Assembly: GCA_020634015.1 (NCBI GenBank)
Contig: JACKCN010000005.1
Coordinates: 62,001 to 126,000 of the forward strand
From: Candidatus Delongbacteria bacterium
GTDB lineage: Bacteria > CAIWAD01
DNA length: 64,000 nucleotides
Direction: 5' to 3'
Part shown: positions 7,350-16,668 of the stretch, in pieces
How the letters are laid out: every line of letters starts with the position of its first letter
Numbering within the stretch: the first letter of the stretch is position 1
Translations under genes and position numbers: made by a program
The notes under the pieces: model-generated
The model's database searches: none
Told to the model about the DNA's origin: nothing
Seen by the model: only the letters and a program-made list of their open reading frames with translations

Positions 7350-9238
7350 GCCGACTCCTGCATTCACCATTCCTGTGCTTCAGAGGACCTGCCGTGGCCA
7401 GCGCATTGGTGCTGCTGGCCCTGACGAAAGGTCTCCGGGCGGCCGGACCGGCCTGCGAGATCGTGGACTTCCAGTTCAGGGCTCCGGACGGGGCGACCCA
7501 GATCAGCGTGGCCGGCAGTTTCAACCAATGGGATCCCGCGGCCGCACCGATGGAGCTGGGCGACGATGGACTGTGGCACACCTCGCTCTGTCTGGCACCG
7601 GGCTGGTACACCTACAAGTTCGTTGCGGGCAAGGTCTGGTTGACCGACTGGGGCAATCCCCAGCGGATCAGCGATGGGGGGCTGGGCTTTGACGCGATCC
7701 TCAAGGTGGGTGAGCCGCCGGTTCCCGTGCGGCGACTCAACCCGGAGCCGATGCCCGGCGATCTGCTGCCCGAACCGATCCTTGATGGCGATCCCGACTG
7801 GATTGAACTGTATCACGCCGCCTGGGAAATGGCCTGGAACCGGCTGACCGCGGGTACTCCGGAGAACGGCTTCGCTCCCTCGTACATGGATGAAGGCTTC
7901 AACGAGTGGATCTACCAGTGGGATTCGTGTTTCATTTCCGCCTGGGCGGTCTACGGGCGACGCCTGTTTCCCGCAATGGCGGCGCTGGACAACTTCTACG
8001 GCAAGCAGCGCAAGGACGGGGCGATCTTCAGGGTGTACCGCGAATCGGACGGCACCCCGGCCAATGAGCCCCTGGCCAGCGAACCGCTGAGCCTTGAACC
8101 CATGCTCAACCCGCCACTTTTCGCCTGGATCGAATGGCGCTGGCTCTGGATCACGGGCGACCGCAGCCGACTGGAGCGGGTCGTGCCCAGATTGGCCGCA
8201 CTGGATACGTACATCAGCCGGGTCTGCGCCGATTCCCGCGGAGAGGGTCTGTTCTACACCAGCGCGCTGGGCAGCGGCATGGACAACCTGCCGCGTCCGG
8301 GCGTGGGGCGAGCGGGCTGGGTGGATTTCAGCGCCCAGCAGATCCTGGCCGCCCGTCGTCTGGCCAGTCTGGCCCGGGAAGCCGGGGATGGCCGTGTGAC
8401 CAACTGGTTCAACCAGCAGGCGGCACGACGGACCGTGGCCTTGAACCGTTACTGCTGGGATGATGAGCTGGGTGTCTACAAGGATCGCACCGAAGACGGC
8501 GAGCTGAGCCCCGTGTTGCATCTGGGAGCGTACTGGGCCCTGCTGGCACAGGCGGTTCCCGGTGACCGACGCAAGGCCATGGTGGATCACCTGCGGAACC
8601 CCGACGAATTCCTGCGCCCCTGCCCTCTGCCGGCTCTGGCCGCCAGTGATTCGCTTTACGATCCAGCCGGACGTTACTGGCGGGGCGGAGTCTGGGCACC
8701 GACCAGTTACATGGTGATTCGCGGGTTGGGCGACGTGGGCGAGCATCACCTGGCCGATTCGCTGGCCAGCGCCACCATCGACTGGATGAGCCGGGTGTAC
8801 CACCAGTTCACCCCGGCGACAGAGCGCCTGCCCCATGACGAGCGCTTCGGAGATGCGTATCACACCATCTGGGAATGCTATTCGGCCGAGCGCCCCGAAC
8901 CGGCCACTCGCTGGGACGGGCGATATCTCTCGCGTCAGGATTTCGTGGGCTGGAGCGGGTTGGGCCCCATCGCGCTGCTGATCGAGAATGTGCTGGGTCT
9001 GGAATGTTCGGGCCTGGAGAACCGCATCACCTGGCGTGTGGGGCGCTCCGACCGCCACGGCATTCGGCGTCTGCCCCTGGGCGAACAGGATGTGGATCTG
9101 TTGTGCGAGCCCCGTGGCGAAGACCGCTGGTTCACCGTGGCCGCGACCGATCCCTTTGACCTGCGGCTGGAATGGGCCGGGCGTGATACCCTGCTCACCG
9201 TGCCCGCCGGCGGCACCGGATTCCTGCTGCGAAAATAG
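7346..9238 (+). CDS. Secreted CBM48-linked GH63/trehalase-like glycoside hydrolase
   Basis: 630 aa. A hydrophobic N-terminus (about residues 1-33) looks like a signal peptide. Residues about 38-120 form a glycogen-binding CBM48 domain (VSVAGSFNQWDP-like, GWYTYKFVAGKVW). The rest is an (alpha/alpha)6 barrel of the GH63/GH37 type: YQWDSCF near residue 192, GSGMDNLP with Asp313 as the likely general acid, YWRGGVWAPTSYMVIRGL, and a C-terminal DFVGWSGLGPIALLIENVLGL. Related enzymes cut glucosidic bonds in mannosylglycerate, glucosylglycerate, trehalose or alpha-glucans. The starch-binding-type module suggests an alpha-glucan substrate, which is an inference. It is translationally coupled to the MOSC gene. 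Confidence 0.88.
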   Translation: MSRLLHSPFLCFRGPAVASALVLLALTKGLRAAGPACEIVDFQFRAPDGATQISVAGSFNQWDPAAAPMELGDDGLWHTSLCLAPGWYTYKFVAGKVWLTDWGNPQRISDGGLGFDAILKVGEPPVPVRRLNPEPMPGDLLPEPILDGDPDWIELYHAAWEMAWNRLTAGTPENGFAPSYMDEGFNEWIYQWDSCFISAWAVYGRRLFPAMAALDNFYGKQRKDGAIFRVYRESDGTPANEPLASEPLSLEPMLNPPLFAWIEWRWLWITGDRSRLERVVPRLAALDTYISRVCADSRGEGLFYTSALGSGMDNLPRPGVGRAGWVDFSAQQILAARRLASLAREAGDGRVTNWFNQQAARRTVALNRYCWDDELGVYKDRTEDGELSPVLHLGAYWALLAQAVPGDRRKAMVDHLRNPDEFLRPCPLPALAASDSLYDPAGRYWRGGVWAPTSYMVIRGLGDVGEHHLADSLASATIDWMSRVYHQFTPATERLPHDERFGDAYHTIWECYSAERPEPATRWDGRYLSRQDFVGWSGLGPIALLIENVLGLECSGLENRITWRVGRSDRHGIRRLPLGEQDVDLLCEPRGEDRWFTVAATDPFDLRLEWAGRDTLLTVPAGGTGFLLRK

Positions 9239-9656
9239 CCGCTGACTTCATCCAGTGTCAGATGGCCAAAAACAGGAACGGCCGCGATACAGGGGATATC
9301 GCGGCCGCAGCCTGAACCAATGTGTTGAGGGGGTACTCACAAAAAGGCGTTCTGCCCCAACAGGTGCGCCGGAGATGCCGCTGACCAACAACCGACGCGG
9401 ACTGCTTGTCCTGAAAACCCGCACTTGCGCGCAGGCAGCCTGTTCACTTGTTCGGAGCAAGAGTGCCGATTGCAAGGCAATCGGCGTGAATACACTGTCG
9501 CCCGTTGAGGCAGAACGCCTGTCTGCTTACCGAGTTTGGTACTTACAAGATCCATGCCAGAAATCCGTGTGGACGGCAGCTTTGAATCTGGCCGGAGTGC
9601 GGGGCCGTGGTGGTGTGATTCGCCCGAATTGGCGAGTCGCATGCCAGATCAGGCGA
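9239..9656. other. Intergenic region between convergent genes, no gene seen
   Basis: 418 bases between the glycosidase (+) and the permease (-). Apart from the inverted repeat at 9279-9307 and a smaller 8-bp hairpin at 9465-9485 (GCCGATTG/CAATCGGC), I see no convincing coding pattern, RNA gene or promoter. Confidence 0.5.
9279..9307 (-). terminator. Inverted repeat, probable bidirectional terminator
   Basis: CGGCCGCGATA pairs perfectly with TATCGCGGCCG around a 7-base loop. On the minus strand it is followed by TTCCTGTTTTTGG, so it best fits termination of the permease gene; it also lies 40 bases after the glycosidase stop. Confidence 0.5.
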
Positions 9657-10904
9657 TCACTGTGAATGGGTGGAGTCGGTGTGGGCCTGAGCGCCATGTG
9701 TCGACTGGATGGAGGCGAGGTAGGTGGCGTGCAGTTGCCTGAGCAGGATCAGCAGGAATGCACCCAATGGCAGGGCCACCAGCATTCCGCCGACTCCGAA
9801 CAGACTGCCGAAGAACAGCAGGCAGAACAGTGACTGGACGGGGCCCAGGCCCATGGCTCCGCCCAGCAGGCGAGGACTGACCACCCAGCCCTCCAGGGAC
9901 TGAACCACCACGAAGACCAGCGAGACGCGCCACAGACCCGTGAAAGGGTCCATGGATGCAAGCGCCACCGCGCTGGTGATCAGCCAGACCGTGGTGATGC
10001 CCAGATACGGCACCAGATTCAGGACGCCCGCCGCCATGCCCAGCAGCAGTGGATAGGGCACGCCGGCAAGCGCCAGCCCCAGCCAGGTGAGGGTCGCGAT
10101 GGTGGTGCTCACCATCAACTGACCCCGGACGTAGCCCGCCAGAATCCGGTCGATCTCCTTGGCCAGCCGGGAGCCGGTCGGTTTCCATGCCGGGGGCAGC
10201 AGTTCCTTGAAGGTGCTGCGCAAGTGATGCAGGGCCAGCGAGCAACTGTAGACCAGGAAGGGAATCAGCAGCAGGCCCAGCAGGGTGGAGCTGGCACTTG
10301 AGAGCCAGCTCGCCAGATTCTGACCACCGTTTCCAAGAAATGAGAAAATCTTGCCCAGAACGAGTGGGCCCTTTTCCCGCAGAAAATTGGTCACATCCGA
10401 ATCGCTCAGACCCAGACTGGCCAGCAGCGAGGGCAGGTGGGACTGGGTCCAGGTGGTCAGATGCTCGGTGATCTGAGGAATCTGCCTCAGCAGGCGGCTG
10501 CCTTCTTCCACCAGTACGGGAATCAGCAGGGCTGCGGTCAGGCCGGTGGCCAGCAGAAAGAAGGCCAGCACGAGGGCCGCGCTCCGGGCCCGTCCGAATT
10601 TGCGCTCCAGCCGGGCGATCAGGGGTTCAAGCAGGTAGGCCACCAGGAACGAGAGCACGAAGGGGAAGAGTACGCTCCACGTTTCAACGCTAAGTTGCAG
10701 CAGTCCCAGGCCCGAGATCAGCCACAACAATCGCTGAACAAGTGGCTCCTTGCGCCAGGGCCAGCCCAGCCACCAGGCGGTGCCCAGCAGGAGGGGCAGG
10801 CCGGCCAACAGGGACATGCGCCAGAGCATGGCGGTTGTCAGGGCCAGCAGACTCAGAACAATCGCCCAGGGGGCGCGTGGCAGGGGAGACGAATTCAGAT
10901 GCAC
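9657..10904 (-). CDS. AI-2E family transporter / PerM-like permease
   Basis: 415 aa membrane protein with about 8 helices and the PerM/YdiK layout: an N-terminal helix cluster, FPFVLSFLVAYLLEPLIARLER, a soluble central helical stretch (about 140-200), and the signature ILAGYVRGQLMVSTTIATLTWLGLALAGVPYPLLLGMAAGVLNLVPYLG split over two helices. Family members export small molecules or move Na+/H+; an AI-2 role applies to few of them. The gene is divergent from the secreted-protein gene at 10949, with 44 bases between the starts. Confidence 0.93.
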   Translation of the reverse strand: MHLNSSPLPRAPWAIVLSLLALTTAMLWRMSLLAGLPLLLGTAWWLGWPWRKEPLVQRLLWLISGLGLLQLSVETWSVLFPFVLSFLVAYLLEPLIARLERKFGRARSAALVLAFFLLATGLTAALLIPVLVEEGSRLLRQIPQITEHLTTWTQSHLPSLLASLGLSDSDVTNFLREKGPLVLGKIFSFLGNGGQNLASWLSSASSTLLGLLLIPFLVYSCSLALHHLRSTFKELLPPAWKPTGSRLAKEIDRILAGYVRGQLMVSTTIATLTWLGLALAGVPYPLLLGMAAGVLNLVPYLGITTVWLITSAVALASMDPFTGLWRVSLVFVVVQSLEGWVVSPRLLGGAMGLGPVQSLFCLLFFGSLFGVGGMLVALPLGAFLLILLRQLHATYLASIQSTHGAQAHTDSTHSQ

Positions 10905-10948
10905 TCCTCGTGATTGCGCGGCAATGTAGGCAAAGACAGGGATCGCAC

Positions 10949-12310
10949 ATGAAAAACCGCTTCGCGATCAGCGTGCTTGCCGTGTTCGGCTTGCTGCTTG
11001 GCTCCACGATGACGTCCTGGGCCCAGAATCCGGTGCGCAACCTGAAACTGGCTCTGGGCAGTGCCGACGCCATCGCCCCCGGCCTGATCTGGGGTGGACT
11101 CACACCCTCCGGGATTCCGGTCCTGATCCAGTTCCATGGCCACAGTTGGTTGTGGGGGCATCCCCGGGCTCCCGAAGGATTCGTGCCGCAGGGAGGGCGG
11201 CTGTACGCGCGGGACAAGATGGTTCTGGGCGAGAGCGGCCTGAGCACCATGGGGGGGGAGCGCTTGCCCGTTCTCTACCTGCAGGAGGAGGATCTCGAGG
11301 ATCTGGAATTGCCCCGCCGGATCCAGCGGGCCCGCTTCGAAACCGTGCTGGAAAGCTGCGACCGCACTCCAGCGCTGCGCGTTGAAAGCGCCTTCGCCTG
11401 GCCACGCGGTGATGCCGAACTCTTCCGCCTGCAGATGGAGACCGACCTCTGCCTGCGCCGTGCGGTGGAAAGCACCGATCCCCACAATCGGCGCCAATGG
11501 GCCTGGCGCGCGCTGGAGGCCGATCGCACACGTCAGTCGAAGCTCCCACTGGAAGTGGCCGACTGGGAACTGGCCAGCCTGGTGAGAGCCAGCCTGGGAG
11601 CCTGGGCTGCGGCTCCGGGTGGAAATCCTGCAAAGCCCTGGCTCCCGGAGTGGGGAGTGGGACCGGATCGGCCCCAGGAGCGCCTGCAGGTCATGGCCAA
11701 TACACTGGTCTGGCTGCTGCAGCAGGAGCAGCCCGGCTGCCCCGGCCCCTGCGACACCTGGTGGGGAGGGCCCCATGCGCTGGACCCGCGCACCCAGTTG
11801 CTGGCCTGTCTGCCCGGCGAACAGCCGCCCGTTCGCCGGCTGTCGCCCCTGGACCGGCTCAACATTGACAACGGAGTCGAACAGCAGCTGCGCGCCATGC
11901 ACGCCAGCGACCGCGTGGCTCAGACGGACTTCAGCTCGCAACCCGGCTGGAGTCTGGTGATTCAGTGCAGTCCCGACGATCCTCTCTGGCTGCTGTTCCA
12001 GGATCCTTCCCGCACAAGGAACCTGGGCAAGGCCGGCATGCTTTACCAGAGCCAGCTCTCGGCCAGCAACCAGAGCACTACCATTGATGTGGTGGACCGG
12101 GACTGCCTGGTCCGCTCCTTCAGTCCACCCGGAGGCCGGGATCTGGCCAGACTTGAAATTGCCGGGATCGATCCGGAACCGCTGGTGGTGGAACAGGGCG
12201 ACCGGCTGGTGATCAGCGCCGATGGCCTTCAGGCCGATTTCACCCAGGCCTCGTTCACGGAGCAGGGACGTGTGCTGCTGGTGAATCTGCCGCCCGCGCT
12301 GCGTCCCTGA
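10949..12310 (+). CDS. Unknown secreted protein
   Basis: 453 aa, not recognised. A typical signal peptide occupies residues 1-25 (MKNRFAISVLAVFGLLLGS, then TSWAQ as the likely cleavage site). The remainder is Trp/Arg-rich and soluble, with four cysteines around residues 250-280 (GCPGPC and later) but no clear motif or repeat. The start is chosen because it creates the signal peptide; an AGGG lies about 7 bases upstream. It may act in the periplasm or at the surface. Confidence 0.8.
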   Translation: MKNRFAISVLAVFGLLLGSTMTSWAQNPVRNLKLALGSADAIAPGLIWGGLTPSGIPVLIQFHGHSWLWGHPRAPEGFVPQGGRLYARDKMVLGESGLSTMGGERLPVLYLQEEDLEDLELPRRIQRARFETVLESCDRTPALRVESAFAWPRGDAELFRLQMETDLCLRRAVESTDPHNRRQWAWRALEADRTRQSKLPLEVADWELASLVRASLGAWAAAPGGNPAKPWLPEWGVGPDRPQERLQVMANTLVWLLQQEQPGCPGPCDTWWGGPHALDPRTQLLACLPGEQPPVRRLSPLDRLNIDNGVEQQLRAMHASDRVAQTDFSSQPGWSLVIQCSPDDPLWLLFQDPSRTRNLGKAGMLYQSQLSASNQSTTIDVVDRDCLVRSFSPPGGRDLARLEIAGIDPEPLVVEQGDRLVISADGLQADFTQASFTEQGRVLLVNLPPALRP

Positions 12311-12321
12311 CGGCAGCGAGC

Positions 12322-12343
12322 GCCCCGGTCAGGCTGCCGGGGC
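12322..12343 (+). terminator. Weak hairpin after the secreted-protein gene
   Basis: GCCCCGG/CCGGGGC stem with an 8-base loop, 11 bases after the stop at 12310. There is no clean T-run, so termination would be weak. Confidence 0.35.
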
Positions 12344-12421
12344 ATTCGCATTCGCCCTTCAAAATTCATTCATTGCCCGCTCGGTGCCAGCGTCGGCCCC
12401 AACAACACGGAACCCCCCATC

Positions 12422-13165
12422 ATGTACAAGCTCGTACTGCTTCGCCATGGACAGAGTCGCTGGAATGAAGAGAATCGCTTCACGGGCTGGAAGGACATCC
12501 GCCTGTCGGAAAAGGGTGTACAGGAAGCCCTGGAGGCCGCGCGCCTGCTCAAGGAAGGCGGCTACACCTTCGATCTGGCGTATACATCCTATCTGAGTCG
12601 CGCCATCCGTACCCTGTGGTACGTGCTTGAAGAACTGGACCTGATGTGGATTCCCGTCCAGAACAGCTGGCGCCTGAACGAACGTCACTACGGAGCCCTG
12701 CAGGGTCTGAACAAGGCCGAGACCGTGGAGCGACACGGGGCCGAGCAGGTGCAGATCTGGCGCCGCAGTTTTGACACACCGCCGCCGCCGATGAAGATGG
12801 ACGACCCGCATCAGCCGCGATTCGACCGGCGCTACTCCGGCGTGGACCCCGCATTGTTGCCGCTGAGTGAATCGCTCAAGGACACCATCGCGCGCTTCAT
12901 GCCCTACTGGAATCAGGAAATCGCCCCCAGGGTGCGCGAAGGGCGCCGGGTGATCATTGCCGCACACGGCAACAGCCTGCGTGCTCTGGTGAAATACCTG
13001 GACAACGTGAGCGACTCGGAGATCACCGAGCTGAACATCCCGACCGGCATTCCTCTGGTCTACGAACTGGATGCGAACCTCAAGCCGATCAGGCACTACT
13101 ATCTGGGCGATCCGGAAGCGGCGCGCAAGGCGGCCGAAGCCGTGGCGGCCCAGACTCGCAAGTAG
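12422..13165 (+). CDS. gpmA: 2,3-bisphosphoglycerate-dependent phosphoglycerate mutase
   Basis: 247 aa, the normal length for dPGM. It interconverts 3- and 2-phosphoglycerate in glycolysis. The catalytic His9 lies in LLRHGQSRWN, followed by NRFTGWKDIRLSEKG; Glu87 in RLNERHYGALQG and His182 in IIAAHGNSLRALVKYLDN complete the active site. The substrate segment SFDTPPPPM and the YSGVDPALLPLSESLKDT stretch are typical. It is flanked by a secreted-protein gene and engB, with no sign of an operon. Confidence 0.97.
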   Translation: MYKLVLLRHGQSRWNEENRFTGWKDIRLSEKGVQEALEAARLLKEGGYTFDLAYTSYLSRAIRTLWYVLEELDLMWIPVQNSWRLNERHYGALQGLNKAETVERHGAEQVQIWRRSFDTPPPPMKMDDPHQPRFDRRYSGVDPALLPLSESLKDTIARFMPYWNQEIAPRVREGRRVIIAAHGNSLRALVKYLDNVSDSEITELNIPTGIPLVYELDANLKPIRHYYLGDPEAARKAAEAVAAQTRK

Positions 13166-13338
13166 CGGGGCCATTGTACCCAGCACTGCAACCGAGCACG
13201 GGCGGGAGAGAAACCGGCACTGGGGCTGCGTGCAGCAGGCGCTGTGTCACGTCACGCGTTTCGCGCGATCATGGAATTCAACCACGTCCGTCGGCACGAC
13301 GCGCACCGAGCGCTGCTGACGCACACGACAGGGGCGAG

Positions 13339-13935
13339 ATGATCCTCAAGATCGTGAAGAGCGACTTCCAGATCAGCGTGGCCGACCCGAGCAAACTGCC
13401 CGAACCGGCCCTGCCCGAGATCTGTTTCATTGGCCGCTCCAACGTGGGCAAATCCAGCCTGATCAATCTCCTGCTGGGGCGCAAGGACCTGGCCAAGATC
13501 TCGGGAAAACCGGGCAAGACACGGCTGATCAATTACTTCCTGGTCAACGACATCTTCCACCTGGTGGACCTGCCGGGTTACGGTTATGCCAAGACACCCG
13601 CGGAAATGAAAGCCGACTGGGCCCGCACCATCGAAGGCTACCTGACCTCACCACGCCGACGGCTGGTGGTGCAGCTGGTGGATGTGCGCCATGGCATCAC
13701 GCGGCTGGACAAGGAAAGCATCGAGTGGTTGCTGTACCACATGCTGCCCGTGGTCGTGGTGCTTACCAAAAGCGACAAGCTGGGCAAGGAAAGTCTGGCC
13801 ACCGAAGTCACACGCATCCGCAAGGCCCTGAAGCCCTATCCGGTGATGCAGGTGCTGGCCTCGTCCACGCGCACGCGCCAGGGACGCGACGAATTGCTGG
13901 GCTTCATGGGCCACTGGCTGGCCAACAAGGGTTGA
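13339..13935 (+). CDS. engB: Ribosome biogenesis GTPase EngB (YsxC/YihA)
   Basis: 198 aa GTPase needed for 50S subunit assembly. G1 is GRSNVGKS (residues 32-39), G3 is DLPGYG (77-82), G4 is TKSD near residue 143, and the family stretch KISGKPGKTRLINYF is present. ATG 13339 follows GGGGCGAG and gives the standard length; the longer upstream frame has no homology-like features. Confidence 0.96.
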   Translation: MILKIVKSDFQISVADPSKLPEPALPEICFIGRSNVGKSSLINLLLGRKDLAKISGKPGKTRLINYFLVNDIFHLVDLPGYGYAKTPAEMKADWARTIEGYLTSPRRRLVVQLVDVRHGITRLDKESIEWLLYHMLPVVVVLTKSDKLGKESLATEVTRIRKALKPYPVMQVLASSTRTRQGRDELLGFMGHWLANKG

Positions 13936-13981
13936 CTCTTCACCGCCTCCCACGCGGGTTGGCGTCTTGAAAGGAATCACG

Positions 13982-14968
13982 GTGAGCGAATTCAGTGGAG
14001 GCATGCAGGCCGTCGAACGGCTGCAGACAGCCTTTGGCGACTTGCGCAAGGAAATGGGCCGCACCATCATCGGCCAGGGCGACATCGTGGAGCAATTGGT
14101 TATCGCCATGCTCTGCCGTGGCCATTGCCTGCTGGTGGGTGTACCCGGTCTGGCCAAGACCCTGATGATCAGCACACTCTCGCAGGTGCTGGATCTGCGC
14201 TTCAACCGGGTGCAGTTCACCCCCGACCTGATGCCCAGCGACATCACGGGCACCGAGGTGATCGAGGAGAACCAGAGCACGGGGCAGAAGGATTTCAAGT
14301 TCTTCCGCGGTCCCGTGTTCGCCAACATTCTGCTGGCCGACGAGATCAACCGCACTCCGCCCAAGACCCAGGCGGCCCTGCTGCAGGCGATGCAGGAGCA
14401 TCAGGTCACGGTTTCGGGCACGACCTACACTCTGGATGAGCCCTTCTTCGTGCTGGCGACCCAGAATCCCATCGAGCAGGAGGGCACCTACCCCCTGCCC
14501 GAGGCCCAGCTGGATCGCTTCATGTTCATGCTGCGTCTGGACTATCCCAGCTTCGAGGACGAGGTGGCCATCGTCAAGGCCACCACCGGGGGAAGCTCCG
14601 TGGATCACAGACCACTGCTTGACGCGGCCCAGATCCTCGAGCTGCAGCAGCTGGTGCGCAAGACGCCGGTGGCCGACAACGTGATCCAGCGGGCCGTGAA
14701 ACTTGTCTCGATGACCCGCCCCGGTGGTGAACTTGCTCCCGATTTCGTGTCCCAGCAGGTCAGCTGGGGTGCGGGGCCACGCGCCAGCCAGTATCTGGTG
14801 CTGGGCGCCAAGTGCCGGGCGATCCTGCATGGACGCCCCACACCGGACATCGCCGATCTGCACGAAGTGGCTCTGCCCGTGCTGCGACACCGCGTCCTGA
14901 CCAGCTTTGCCGCCGAAGCGGAGGGAGTGCGCAGCGATGATGTGATCCAAAGGCTGCTGGAGCTCTGA
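13982..14968 (+). CDS. MoxR-type AAA+ ATPase
   Basis: 328 aa. Walker A is GVPGLAKT (53-60), Walker B LLADEIN (Asp120, Glu121), the sensor region is VLATQNPIEQEGTYPLPEAQLDRFMF. MoxR ATPases act as chaperones for protein complex assembly and usually pair with DUF58 and VWA proteins, as here. The GTG at 13982 is preferred: AAGGA lies 8 bases upstream, whereas a TTG at 13967 has none. Its stop overlaps the DUF58 start by one base. This gene opens a compact envelope cluster running to 23447. Confidence 0.95.
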   Translation: MSEFSGGMQAVERLQTAFGDLRKEMGRTIIGQGDIVEQLVIAMLCRGHCLLVGVPGLAKTLMISTLSQVLDLRFNRVQFTPDLMPSDITGTEVIEENQSTGQKDFKFFRGPVFANILLADEINRTPPKTQAALLQAMQEHQVTVSGTTYTLDEPFFVLATQNPIEQEGTYPLPEAQLDRFMFMLRLDYPSFEDEVAIVKATTGGSSVDHRPLLDAAQILELQQLVRKTPVADNVIQRAVKLVSMTRPGGELAPDFVSQQVSWGAGPRASQYLVLGAKCRAILHGRPTPDIADLHEVALPVLRHRVLTSFAAEAEGVRSDDVIQRLLEL

Positions 14969-15852
14969 TGGCCGGTTTGCTGGACGCCGAACTGCTGGGA
15001 CGGTTCCGGACTCTGGACCTGGTGGCTCGCGGGCTGGTGGAGGGCTTCATCACGGGCCTGCACCGCTCGCCCTATCATGGTTTCAGCGTGGAATTCTCCC
15101 AGCACCGGCCCTACATGCCCGGTGACGACACCCGCCACATCGACTGGAAACTCTACGGTCGCACCGGCCGCTACCACATCAAGCAGTTCGAGGAGGAGAC
15201 CAACCTGCGGGCCAGCGTGTTGCTGGATTGCAGTGCGTCCATGGGCTACGGCTCGGGAAGCATGACCAAGTTCCGTTACGGCACTCTGCTGGCCTCCTGC
15301 CTGATGTACCTGATGATCCGCCAGCGTGATGCGGCCGGCCTGGTGCTCTTTGATGAGAAGATGCGCCAGAAACTGCCACCCCGCAGCGTGCGCAGCTACC
15401 TGAACACGCTGCTGTCGGCGATGGAGAACCAGCAACCCTCCGAAGGCACACGCATCGCGGATACTCTGCACATCATGGCCGAATCCCTGCGGCGGCGGGG
15501 GCTGGTGGTGCTGATCAGTGACCTCTTCGACGACGAGGAACAGGTGATTCACGGCCTGCGGCATTTTCGCCACGGGGGCCATGAAGTCATCGTGTTCCAG
15601 ATCCTGGACCCGGCGGAGCTGGACTTCGGCAGGTTGGGTGCGGGCCGCTATCAGGACATGGAAACCCGCGAGCTGCTCTCGACGGATCCGCGCCAGGTGC
15701 GCGATGCGGTCAACCGCGAGGTGCGCGCCTTTGTCTCACGCATCAAGGATGCCTGCCACGCCGACGGCATTGACCACGTGCTCGTGGATACCAGCCGCGA
15801 TTTCGACAGCGTGTTGCTGGAATACCTGATCAAGCGGAGGCGACTGGCCTGA
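14968..15852 (+). CDS. DUF58 domain protein (MoxR partner)
   Basis: 294 aa. It has the DUF58 hallmark HRSPYHGFSVEFSQHRPYMPGDDTRHIDWKLYGRTGRYHIKQFEEE (residues about 31-77) and then a von Willebrand A-like half with a degenerate MIDAS, VLLDCSASMGYG. DUF58 proteins bind MoxR ATPases. The next gene starts immediately after its stop. A BatA-type VWA membrane protein, usual in this position, is absent; a different membrane protein follows. Confidence 0.95.
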   Translation: MAGLLDAELLGRFRTLDLVARGLVEGFITGLHRSPYHGFSVEFSQHRPYMPGDDTRHIDWKLYGRTGRYHIKQFEEETNLRASVLLDCSASMGYGSGSMTKFRYGTLLASCLMYLMIRQRDAAGLVLFDEKMRQKLPPRSVRSYLNTLLSAMENQQPSEGTRIADTLHIMAESLRRRGLVVLISDLFDDEEQVIHGLRHFRHGGHEVIVFQILDPAELDFGRLGAGRYQDMETRELLSTDPRQVRDAVNREVRAFVSRIKDACHADGIDHVLVDTSRDFDSVLLEYLIKRRRLA

Positions 15853-16668
15853 ATGCGCCTCCAGTTCCGACCCCTGATGGCGATCCTGCCCTTGACCCTG
15901 CTGGTGCTGCTGGTAATGATCAGTCCCTTGCCGGAAATGATCATCGGGCGTGTGCTCAACCGCGACAATGCCCTGCGCGAAGAGCAGGGCCGGGCCCACG
16001 AGCGCAGTGCATTGGCCCGCACGGGCAGGGCCGAAACGGGCGAATTGCGCGCGGCCCTGGAAGCGCGCGAACGCGAAGCCAGTCAGCTGGCCTCGCTGGC
16101 CGAACTGAAGCACTATCTGTTGCGTTATGGCTCGGCCACACTCAGCATGCCCGCCTTTCTGCGCTGGTACAATGAACTGCCCGATTCCGAAGCGGTGGGC
16201 GTGGTGGAACCCCTGCCCCTGCTGCGCATGGTGTACGGAGGGCGAGCCGCCTCGGTGGACTTCCAGCTGCGGCCCGCCAATGAAGAGCAGCATCGTCTGA
16301 TCACACTGCGCGTGCTGGACGACAAGAAGCTGGTGTTGCACGAAGCGGCCTTCGACGAAGCGACCCTGCGCTCCAACCTGCGCGACCTGGTACGCGTTGG
16401 AAGCTCGGTGCAGCCTTCCGCGCCCGCGGGGGCGGGCCGGCAGATGCCTCCTTCCGAGTGGGTGGCCGACCCCAACAGCATTCCCGAGTATTACCGGGCC
16501 TCGGTGGCACATCTGCTGCTGGACCCCGACCTGGACATCCGCACCCTGTATCTCGCCCCGGGCGGCGAACTGTACATCGAAACCTGGCAGGACAGCAGTT
16601 ATACCCTGTACAGGCTTGAAAGCGAGAAGCCCCAAGTGGGCTGGAGGTTCCCGTGGCTCGGTGGCTGA
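15853..16668 (+). CDS. Unknown single-pass membrane protein
   Basis: 271 aa, not recognised. One N-terminal membrane helix (residues about 9-26), then an Arg/Glu/Ala-rich stretch likely to form a coiled coil (about 38-80), and a soluble, mostly extracytoplasmic remainder. It sits without a gap between DUF58 and the PBP1A gene, whose start it overlaps by 16 bases, so it is probably expressed with them and may work in envelope assembly. It takes the place where BatA-like proteins are often found. Confidence 0.75.
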   Translation: MRLQFRPLMAILPLTLLVLLVMISPLPEMIIGRVLNRDNALREEQGRAHERSALARTGRAETGELRAALEAREREASQLASLAELKHYLLRYGSATLSMPAFLRWYNELPDSEAVGVVEPLPLLRMVYGGRAASVDFQLRPANEEQHRLITLRVLDDKKLVLHEAAFDEATLRSNLRDLVRVGSSVQPSAPAGAGRQMPPSEWVADPNSIPEYYRASVAHLLLDPDLDIRTLYLAPGGELYIETWQDSSYTLYRLESEKPQVGWRFPWLGG

